44,566 nucleotides of DNA, taken from Clostridia bacterium. GTDB lineage: Bacteria > Bacillota > Clostridia > Oscillospirales > CAG-272. Made by a program: the position numbers and the translations under genes. Every line of letters starts with the position of its first letter. Position 1 is the stretch's first letter. Positions 16,072 through 20,956 of this stretch are shown here, one piece after another. The DNA is taken from NCBI GenBank assembly GCA_017504605.1, contig JAFVQW010000025.1:1-44566 (forward strand). Reading direction: 5' to 3'. The notes under the pieces were generated by a model, which ran no database searches, had not been told where the DNA came from, and saw nothing but the letters and a program-made list of their open reading frames with translations.

Positions 16072-16686
16072 TTATGCGGTTGCCTGTGTCGCAGTTACTA
16101 TGAGGTCGAATACTACTGCCAGATCCTTTGCATCATTATTGTCCGCCTGGTCCGGGAAATCAACTCTGACTCCAAAGGTCTGCACCGTGTCTCCGTTCTT
16201 CATAGTTCCGACGGTAATTTCAAGTCCCGCAATAAGCTGGTCAAGGCTTACCTCGGTCTTCGTGTTGTCGGGATGTGTGATGGTAACGTCAATCTGCTCT
16301 GCAAGGGCATTACTGCCGCTGATAAGCTTAATAGTCACCGTGTAGTTGAAGGCAACGTTTCCGCCGTTCGCGAGCTCCATCGTAGCATCAAAATAGCTGC
16401 CGGGGACAATCTTCATATCCGTCGCATCTATTCCGAACACGTTCTCCCCTGTCGCGCCCGTGAAGTCCTCGGTAGTGCCGACCGTCGTGGTCTTCAGCAT
16501 TCCGTATTCATCGAGCACGCGGTATTCGAGGTTGGTTCTCGTGAGGGTTACGTCGAGATTACCCGCCTTCAAGTGGTTTTTAACTGTCGCGCTATCTGTG
16601 AAAAGTGCGTAGGTCGAGCCGACGATTATACACATACAGAGCATAATAATCGAGCAGGACACCAGAAGCGCTCTCTTTTTACGCAT
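16072..16686 (-). CDS. TasA/camelysin-like SipW-type protein
   Basis: 204 residues from the ATG at 16686, chosen because a consensus AAAGGAGG lies 7 bases upstream; the frame is open 17 codons further but without a site. The signal is MRKKRALLVSCSIIMLCMC followed by GSTYALFTDSATVKNHLKAGNLDVTL, clearly TasA/camelysin. The domain continues with IVPGSYFDATMELANGGNVAFNYTVTI and ends DAKDLAVVFDLIVTATQATA, the usual ATQ-type C-terminus. There is no extra domain, so this is the single-domain subunit closest in size to a polymerising fibre protein. It lies between the uL15-like membrane protein and the beta-helix protein. Confidence 0.85.
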   Translation of the reverse strand: MRKKRALLVSCSIIMLCMCIIVGSTYALFTDSATVKNHLKAGNLDVTLTRTNLEYRVLDEYGMLKTTTVGTTEDFTGATGENVFGIDATDMKIVPGSYFDATMELANGGNVAFNYTVTIKLISGSNALAEQIDVTITHPDNTKTEVSLDQLIAGLEITVGTMKNGDTVQTFGVRVDFPDQADNNDAKDLAVVFDLIVTATQATA

Positions 16687-16738
16687 AATAAGTCCTCCTT
16701 TCTTAAAGCGTTTATTGAGTTTCTGCATAAGCAGCAAA

Positions 16739-17317
16739 TCAATTCAAAATTATAACCGTTCCGCCCGTGAGCTCTATCATCTTGATAGCGGCGAGCGAGA
16801 ACGCCTCGGCCCTGACGGTAAGCGGCTTATCAAGAATACCGTCGGCGAGAATCTTAAGGCTATCCGCCTTCTTAGGTATGAGACCTCTCTCGCGAAGGGC
16901 CTCTATATCAACCTCATCGCCCGCAGAGAACTCACCGGAAACTCTACCTATATTTATAAATACGCGCTTACCGCGCTTGCCACCCGCCTCGGTATGTACC
17001 GCATGCTCGGCTGTGAAGTCGTCAAGCAGGGCATCCACCTCCTCGGCGGAGACCGCCTCGACCTTCTCTATTATGGGCTCGGGCTCGGGAATAGGCTCGG
17101 GCTCAGGCTCGGGTATGGGCTCTATCTCGACTATAGGCTCGGGAATAGGCTCGGGGATAGGATCGTCGAGTATCATTTCCTCGTACAATTCGTTACCGTC
17201 CTTATTATCTCGGCGCCGAGGCAAGCGTTCTCTTATCACGTCTACGGCGACGTATACGAGATTCGCTATTGCCACCGTAGCAGAGAAAATAACGAATATT
17301 ATTACAAAAGTCTTCAT
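16739..17317 (-). CDS. membrane-anchored protein with Pro-Glu repeat and ribosomal-L15-like domain
   Basis: 192 residues: a transmembrane helix (about 5-27), a basic stretch RERLPRRR, a Pro-Glu/Ile repeat (about 52-82, PIPEPIPEPIVEIEPIPEPE), then residues ~116-192 that resemble the C-terminal half of ribosomal protein uL15. The key similarity is GLIPKKADSLKILADGILDKPLTVRAEAFSLAAIKMIELTGGTV against the L15 pattern GLIKK..D.VKILG.GEL.K.LTVKAH.FS..A...IE.AGG. The positively charged N-terminal half of L15 is absent, so it cannot replace ribosomal L15. The charge pattern suggests the L15-like part faces the cytoplasm or the membrane surface. The start codon overlaps the stop of the second SipW gene (ATGA), so the two are translationally coupled. 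Function unknown; tied to the fibre export locus by position. Confidence 0.8.
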   Translation of the reverse strand: MKTFVIIFVIFSATVAIANLVYVAVDVIRERLPRRRDNKDGNELYEEMILDDPIPEPIPEPIVEIEPIPEPEPEPIPEPEPIIEKVEAVSAEEVDALLDDFTAEHAVHTEAGGKRGKRVFINIGRVSGEFSAGDEVDIEALRERGLIPKKADSLKILADGILDKPLTVRAEAFSLAAIKMIELTGGTVIILN

Positions 17318-18081
17318 TTACTGTCATCCTCACCGTTATGCTCAGTCGGCTCTGCCGCGCGGCGCTCGAGCTGTTCGAGTCTCTGCCTGAGAAGCTCAAG
17401 CTCGTCATCCTTCTTCTTCATCTGCTCTTGCTCCCGTTTCTTTTTCTCCGCCGTAAGAACTCTTACGATTTTTAAGACCTCGAGCAAGATAATGATAAAA
17501 CACGGTACGATTACCAGAAGAGCGACTCCGAGAGGCTGCTTAAGCAGGCTCATCAAAAAGCCGAAAACACGCGCCTGCCCCGTCACCTTACCTATAACGT
17601 AGTTGGGGCTGTCGACGAGCGTAGTGTCTATTGTTTGGTAGAGCTGGTCGGTATCGGCATTCTTGTTGTCTCCCGCAAGCTCTATTACGTATCCCCCCGC
17701 CTTCTCGGTTATCGAGGTGATACGGTGGGTTATGGTTACCTGTGTCGTATAAACGTACTTAATGGTCAGAACGTCGCCGACACGAAGATTCGAGTACCAC
17801 TCAAGAGCCTCCCCCGCGTCACTCGGGACACACTCCACGAATACCATAGAGTAGAGGGGTATGCTCTTAATTTTAAAGTCCGAGACGTCGGTCTCGTCAC
17901 ACCTCGCCATTGAGTTGGAGACGACGATGCGCATCTGTCTGCCGAAAACGGTAGCCGTGCCGTCAGGATCGCGCTTAGCCGTCAGGGTGAATATAAGTGA
18001 AAGTACGCAGATAAGGAGAAAGAGGTATAAGAGAACGTCGCCTATAATCTTTAAGGCCTTCTTGCCTCCCGTCTTATTCAT
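17314..18081 (-). CDS. second SipW-type signal peptidase I
   Basis: 255 residues from the ATG at 18081, which has GGGAGG 6 bases upstream (the frame is open 5 codons further, without a site). Transmembrane helix at about 10-33, Ser nucleophile in RIVVSNSMARC, GDVLTIKY, catalytic His in VTITHRITSI, LAGDNKNADTD, second helix at about 175-200, and a C-terminal cytoplasmic coiled coil (KKKREQEQMKKKDDELELLRQRLEQLERR). It is only moderately similar to the other SipW in this locus, so they are not a recent duplication and may serve different subsets of substrates. It overlaps the upstream gene by 8 bases and the downstream uL15-like gene by 4. Confidence 0.9.
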   Translation of the reverse strand: MNKTGGKKALKIIGDVLLYLFLLICVLSLIFTLTAKRDPDGTATVFGRQMRIVVSNSMARCDETDVSDFKIKSIPLYSMVFVECVPSDAGEALEWYSNLRVGDVLTIKYVYTTQVTITHRITSITEKAGGYVIELAGDNKNADTDQLYQTIDTTLVDSPNYVIGKVTGQARVFGFLMSLLKQPLGVALLVIVPCFIIILLEVLKIVRVLTAEKKKREQEQMKKKDDELELLRQRLEQLERRAAEPTEHNGEDDSK

Positions 18082-18583
18082 AGAAGCCTCCCGCATTGCT
18101 TGTTTTAATAGTCAAGTCAAAGCTTGCCTCGGTATTTTGCGCTTCATTCCCGACCGACTCGGGTAGGTGGTATGTAATTTTAATCTCGTACGGCTCGCCC
18201 TCGGTAAGAGTGTCGTAGATAATTATGCTCTTGCCCGAAAGAAGCTCGGTGAGCTTCGCCGTCTTCCTGTTCGCCATTCCCTTACAGTCAATCTCGACGA
18301 CGAGATTCTCACACAGGCCGGCAGATGCCGTCCCATCGAATTCAAGGACTACCTCGTATTCGTCGGTAACCTCGGAATTAAGACGAACCGTGTAGCTGCT
18401 GCTCGCGCCCGGAATGAGAGCCAGGCTCTCAAACCTCACCTCCGAGCTCGTGCCGTCGGCTACGTCAACGTCTATGATATTGCTTCTGTTTGGATGGGTG
18501 ACGAAGTACACCGTCAGTCCTGCGCCGACAAGCAGCAGAACGCTGATAAGCGTCAGCATCGCGTATACGTATCCTCGCTTCAA
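18074..18583 (-). CDS. membrane-bound TasA-like protein
   Basis: 169 residues. N-terminal basic residues and one helix (about 8-28), then a beta-rich domain without the usual TFAxFT signal motif, so it may stay membrane-anchored instead of being released by SipW. The C-terminal IKITYHLPESVGNEAQNTEASFDLTIKTSNAGGFYE matches the closing motif of TasA/camelysin domains (LPxxVGNEYQ...FDLTV..TQ). The middle (SSSYTVRLNSEVTDEYEVVLEFDGTA) fits the family's SVxxxN core. As the first fibre-type gene after the small zinc-ribbon genes, and coupled to the second sipW, it could be an anchor or a nucleator. That role is inference. Confidence 0.65.
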   Translation of the reverse strand: MKRGYVYAMLTLISVLLLVGAGLTVYFVTHPNRSNIIDVDVADGTSSEVRFESLALIPGASSSYTVRLNSEVTDEYEVVLEFDGTASAGLCENLVVEIDCKGMANRKTAKLTELLSGKSIIIYDTLTEGEPYEIKITYHLPESVGNEAQNTEASFDLTIKTSNAGGFYE

Positions 18584-18601
18584 GCTCTCTCCTCTCCGAG
18601 T

Positions 18602-18802
18602 TCACTCCGACACGCCGCCACACTCGCACACGCGCGGTAAATAATTTGTCCCTTTCGGGACTACCGCGCCGCAAATGACACACAGGTCGGAGCTCACTGC
18701 TACAATTCCCCGATGCACGTACCTTTTCACGTCCTCGGGAGTGTCTTTATTTTTACTTCGCTTTTCCTGCGCGCTTGCTCCAAATATAGTGGAGGCGCGC
18801 AA
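18602..18802 (-). CDS. small zinc-ribbon-like protein, paralogue of 19075-19245
   Basis: Up to 66 residues from a TTG at 18802, or 42 from a GTG at 18730; no start has a convincing ribosome site. The conserved part GIVAVSSDLCVICGAVVPKGTNYLPRVCECGG carries CxxC and CxC pairs, a small treble-clef/zinc-ribbon pattern. It aligns with the neighbouring 56-residue protein (GIVVMNTDICVVCGAVVPEGRIICRMCECE), but one cysteine position of the second knuckle has changed (YLPRVCEC against ICRMCEC). Short proteins of this CxxCG..VPEG pattern are common in Firmicute accessory regions; their function is unknown. It may be a regulator or adaptor for the fibre locus, or a decaying copy. Confidence 0.55.
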   Translation of the reverse strand: MRASTIFGASAQEKRSKNKDTPEDVKRYVHRGIVAVSSDLCVICGAVVPKGTNYLPRVCECGGVSE

Positions 18803-18847
18803 TGAAGCTTACCGAAAAGGCAAGCCAAAGCGTTTTCGGTCAATTTA

Positions 18848-18876
18848 AATATATTATTTATAGGATTTAAAATTAA
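18848..18876 (-). promoter_or_regulatory. possible promoter before zinc-ribbon gene and fibre operon
   Basis: Minus strand: TTAATT (18871-18876), 17-base spacer, TATATT (18848-18853). The match is modest alone, but the surrounding ~100 bases align with the region around the promoter at 19608-19636 (shared ATGTRTAAAATYACGAAA upstream and ACCGAAAxCG downstream), which supports a duplicated promoter. It could transcribe the main fibre operon independently of the switch. Confidence 0.4.
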
Positions 18877-19074
18877 TAATTTAGTGATATTTTCGTGATT
18901 TTACACATAGATAAGAAGGGATGCCGTTCATTATTTTGTAAAATATAGCAGGCGTTTAGCTCTGCCGCACTCGGCACGAGGCTCAAGGCAAATGCAAAAT
19001 TAACAAAAAAGTAACAAAACCGCTCTGCATTTTGCCGCAACCGTTACGTATCGCCTTATCCGTCCTCTCCGAGC

Positions 19075-19245
19075 CTACTCCTCCTCTAACTCACACTCGC
19101 ACATACGGCAGATTATCCGTCCCTCGGGGACGACCGCGCCGCATACGACACAAATGTCGGTATTCATTACTACTATCCCCTCGGTACGGGTCTCTTCCCT
19201 CCCGTCCTCTCGGGGCGCCTTTACTATCTTATTGCGCTGCTTCAC
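19075..19245 (-). CDS. small zinc-ribbon protein
   Basis: 56 residues from a GTG at 19245 with an excellent GGAGG site 5 bases upstream: VKQRNKIVKAPREDG, then MNTDICVVCGAVVPEGRIICRMCECELEEE. The CxxC...CxxCxC arrangement should bind one zinc ion. It is preceded 18 bases upstream by the stop of the small membrane protein gene, so the two form a mini-operon directly downstream of the candidate invertible promoter. Function unknown; similar tiny CxxCG proteins are found in Firmicute mobile and surface loci. The paralogue at 18602-18802 has its own related upstream region. Confidence 0.6.
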   Translation of the reverse strand: MKQRNKIVKAPREDGREETRTEGIVVMNTDICVVCGAVVPEGRIICRMCECELEEE

Positions 19246-19263
19246 GTCGTCCTCCCGCAGTGC

Positions 19264-19410
19264 TTAAAGGGGCGGACGCTTTTTCTCGCCATTCGCACGG
19301 CTTTTACTAAGGCCGAAGAGCAGGCACATCACGCCCACCCCGACGGCAGCGCCGGTCCAAAGACCGATAAAAAACCACAAAAAATCCACTGTTCTCTCCA
19401 TTGAAGTCAT
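19264..19410 (-). CDS. small membrane protein (DUF3789-like)
   Basis: 48 residues from the ATG at 19410 (or 45 from the ATG at 19401): MTSMERTVDF, then a hydrophobic helix WFFIGLWTGAAVGVGVMCLLFG and a basic tail SKSRANGEKKRPPL. The Gly-rich helix followed by a short charged tail resembles DUF3789, a tiny membrane protein of unknown role often met in Clostridia accessory DNA. There is no clear ribosome site; a hairpin at 19411-19435 ends exactly at the start codon. It is the first gene reached by the promoter inside the candidate invertible segment. Confidence 0.55.
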   Translation of the reverse strand: MTSMERTVDFLWFFIGLWTGAAVGVGVMCLLFGLSKSRANGEKKRPPL

Positions 19411-19435
19411 CGCACGATTGGTTTTATTTCGTGCG
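19411..19435 (-). promoter_or_regulatory. hairpin abutting the start codon of the small membrane protein
   Basis: CGCACGA (19411-19417) and TCGTGCG (19429-19435) form a 7-bp stem with an 11-base loop. On the mRNA the 3' arm ends immediately before the ATG at 19410, where a ribosome site would be expected, so initiation may depend on melting of this stem or on coupling. Confidence 0.5.
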
Positions 19436-19509
19436 AAAGCGGTGCTTCTCCCGCTAAAGACGCGGGGCCGTTCTGTTTTAACAAAAAGGACCTAAAAATC
19501 AGAAAAGGC

Positions 19510-19559
19510 AACATAACGAGAGTTATGTCGCACCGAAAGCCACATAACGAGAGTTATGT
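19510..19559. repeat. left 50-bp inverted repeat of candidate invertible segment (IRL)
   Basis: A 50-base sequence that recurs as an exact reverse complement at 19782-19831. Each copy holds two 18-base dyads, ACATAACGAGAGTTATGT (7-base arms around an asymmetric GAGA), separated by about 14 bases. The arm-spacer-arm layout with an asymmetric centre is what tyrosine recombinase crossover sites look like. Confidence 0.9.
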
Positions 19560-19573
19560 GCTAAAAATTACCG

Positions 19574-19605
19574 AAAAAAATGAACTAAAACCGTTTCGGT
19601 TTAGT
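19574..19605 (-). promoter_or_regulatory. hairpin plus T-run at the presumed transcription start
   Basis: The arms ACTAAAACCG (19584-19593) and CGGTTTAGT (19597-19605) pair with one bulge; on the minus strand seven Ts follow (19574-19580). Because its 5' arm begins near the expected start of the 19608-19636 promoter, it could be an attenuator-like terminator, a 5'-end stabiliser or an operator. Confidence 0.45.
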
Positions 19606-19607
19606 CC

Positions 19608-19636
19608 ATTATATTACATTTATTTTGCAAAATCAA
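19608..19636 (-). promoter_or_regulatory. sigma-A promoter inside the invertible segment
   Basis: Minus strand: TTGATT (19631-19636), exactly 17 bases, then consensus TATAAT (19608-19613). Transcription would start near 19601 and run through the left inverted repeat into the genes at 19410 and 19245 and perhaps the whole fibre locus. Confidence 0.75.
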
Positions 19637-19678
19637 TAGTCTCGGCGAAATTTCGTAATTTTATACATAGCGAAAAAG

Positions 19679-19722
19679 CCTTTCGAAGAATTTTTTTGTA
19701 AAAATTAACGAAAGGTTTTTTT
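19679..19722 (+). terminator. asymmetric intrinsic terminator in the invertible segment
   Basis: CCTTTCG (19679-19685) pairs with CGAAAGG (19709-19715), with AATTTTT/AAAAATT nested inside. Seven Ts follow on the plus strand (19716-19722). On the minus strand the trailing sequence is only CTTTTT, so termination should be weaker in that direction. It may end the recombinase transcript at present and face the fibre locus after inversion. Confidence 0.7.
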
Positions 19723-19781
19723 GGTATGCAATTTTTCGGCAAGAAAATGGAAAATTAAGCCATTGAAAAAAGCAAAAGGCA

Positions 19782-19831
19782 ACATAACTCTCGTTATGTG
19801 GCTTTCGGTGCGACATAACTCTCGTTATGTT
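19782..19831. repeat. right 50-bp inverted repeat of candidate invertible segment (IRR)
   Basis: Exact reverse complement of 19510-19559, with the same two dyads (here reading ACATAACTCTCGTTATGT). It lies 40 bases from the 3' end of the recombinase gene. Confidence 0.9.
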
Positions 19832-19841
19832 TTCCTTTTTG

Positions 19842-19867
19842 CTCGGTGCTTCTCGCCGAGTTTTTTT
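19842..19867 (+). terminator. plus-strand terminator shielding the recombinase 3' end
   Basis: CTCGG (19842-19846), 9-base loop, CCGAG (19856-19860), then seven Ts. It reads only on the plus strand, so it would stop transcripts leaving the invertible segment in its flipped state before they run antisense into the recombinase gene. Confidence 0.6.
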
Positions 19868-19871
19868 ATTT

Positions 19872-20714
19872 TTATATTATAAGATGCATATTCTCCATCT
19901 TACGCCTGTGCTCCTCACCCGTGGTGACTATATAAATTCTCGTGGTGTTTATGCTCGCGTGTCCGAGTATATCTGCAAGCTTCGCTATATCCTTCTCTAT
20001 TCCGTAAAAGGTGCGGGCAAAAAGATGCCTTAAATTGTGGGGGAATACCTTCCCCTCTGCGACCCCCGCATCACGGCAGAGCGATTTCATCTGCCGCCAG
20101 ATGCTGTTCCGACTCACGGGCGCGCCGCTTCTCGTTACAAATACCGCTCCCGCGGCTATACCTTCCCTTTTACAGTACTGCCTCAGCTTGTCCCGAAGCC
20201 GAGTTAATATAAATATGCGGCGGCTCTTGCCCTTACAGCTCACGGTTGCCTCGCCTCTTTCGAGTGACTCCACCGTGATATACTTAAGCTCACTTACGCG
20301 TATGCCCGTCGAGCATATCGTTTGTATTATGAGATTCAGGCGCTCGTTGTTTTTCCTTTTTGCCGCCTCGGTAAGACGTATATACTCCTCGCGCGTGAGC
20401 TCACGCTCGGCAGAGCAATACGCCTCTCGCTGAACGCGAAGCTGTCGGACACAGAGCTCGTGCCTGCCGAGAAAGCGTAAAAAGCAGTTCAGTGCCGCGA
20501 GCATCGAATTGGTGCTGCGCGGAGCGTAGCTTGTGCACAGGCTGCTCTTATACTCCATAATTACCCCTCGGTCGAGCTCTGCCCCCTTTAAAAAGGCAAC
20601 GAAGCGCCTGACGTCGCGAAGGTATTTCTCGACCGTGGCGGCACTCCTCTCCTCGTTCTCAAGGTGGGACTTAAAGTCCAAAAGCTTAGTTTCGTTCAGT
20701 TTGGTTGTTTTCAT
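19872..20714 (-). CDS. tyrosine-type site-specific recombinase
   Basis: 280 residues, XerC/D-like phage-integrase family. It cuts and rejoins DNA through a 3'-phosphotyrosine at paired crossover sites. N-terminal SAM-like core-binding domain (about 8-90) and catalytic domain with all active-site residues: Arg139 (TGIRVSEL), Lys163 (CKGKSRR), His226 and Arg229 (PHNLRHLFA), His252 (LGHASINTT) and Tyr261 (TRIYIV). The length is that of simple XerC-like or inversion-type recombinases; there is no arm-binding domain as in phage integrases, and no excisionase or other mobile-element genes are nearby. The gene stands alone and ends 40 bases from the 50-bp inverted repeats, so it is the obvious candidate to invert the segment at 19560-19781. 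Ribosome site GGAG before the ATG at 20714. It could still be a housekeeping XerC-like enzyme or a relic integrase. Confidence 0.93.
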   Translation of the reverse strand: MKTTKLNETKLLDFKSHLENEERSAATVEKYLRDVRRFVAFLKGAELDRGVIMEYKSSLCTSYAPRSTNSMLAALNCFLRFLGRHELCVRQLRVQREAYCSAERELTREEYIRLTEAAKRKNNERLNLIIQTICSTGIRVSELKYITVESLERGEATVSCKGKSRRIFILTRLRDKLRQYCKREGIAAGAVFVTRSGAPVSRNSIWRQMKSLCRDAGVAEGKVFPHNLRHLFARTFYGIEKDIAKLADILGHASINTTRIYIVTTGEEHRRKMENMHLII

Positions 20715-20794
20715 ACCCGGTTTTCTCCGTTCTTTTTTTGTTTTCTTACCGAATATTTGCTAAATCCAAAAGTCTAAATGCCGAAATGCTTCCC

Positions 20795-20820
20795 GCAGAG
20801 AATTCTCTGCGATGATTATA
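20795..20820 (-). promoter_or_regulatory. recombinase promoter -10 with adjacent 16-bp palindrome
   Basis: Minus strand: consensus TATAAT at 20815-20820 with a poor -35 (TTTCAA, 17 bases upstream). Immediately downstream, at the expected start of transcription, is the perfect palindrome GCAGAGAATTCTCTGC (20795-20810). A dyad at this point suits a repressor operator or a 5' hairpin. The rest of 20715-20956 is AT-rich with nothing else recognised. Confidence 0.5.
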
Positions 20821-20956
20821 TTTTACCCTATTTTACCTTGAAATGCACGCCTGGTTCATTATTTTTTTGCAATTAATTTATGCTTTGTTATTGAAGAGTG
20901 GGGGAAAATAATATAAAATAGGCTTATAAAAAGTAAAATGAAAGGCAGCTTCCGTT

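Larger units (their letters stand above)
19560..19781. other. candidate invertible regulatory segment (222 bp)
   Basis: An AT-rich non-coding segment between perfect 50-bp inverted repeats, next to a tyrosine recombinase gene. It holds a near-consensus promoter on the minus strand (towards the fibre locus) and an asymmetric terminator whose strong face reads on the plus strand. In the orientation seen here the promoter points at the small genes and the fibre locus (ON). If flipped, the promoter would point away and the strong terminator face would point at the locus (OFF). An alternative is a MITE of 322 bp with long terminal repeats. No coding frame is present. Confidence 0.6.

Noticed and set aside
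17059-17163. Pro-Glu/Gly-Ser coding repeats near 17100 as a DNA repeat element
   Set aside because: They are the coding sequence of the PEPEP linker of the uL15-like protein; no copies occur outside that frame.
18961-19030. Possible terminator between the two zinc-ribbon genes
   Set aside because: GGCAAATGCA/TGCATTTTGCC can pair, but the arms are 28 bases apart, one is bulged, and no T-run follows in the right place.
19032-19310. 92-codon plus-strand ORF over the small zinc-ribbon gene
   Set aside because: No ribosome site or hydrophobic or domain pattern; the minus-strand ORF has GGAGG, a CxxC...CxxC motif and a paralogue next door.
19501-19840. CRISPR-like array from four repeated dyads
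   Set aside because: The repeats come as two pairs in opposite orientation with a 222-bp gap, not regular spacers; no cas genes are nearby.
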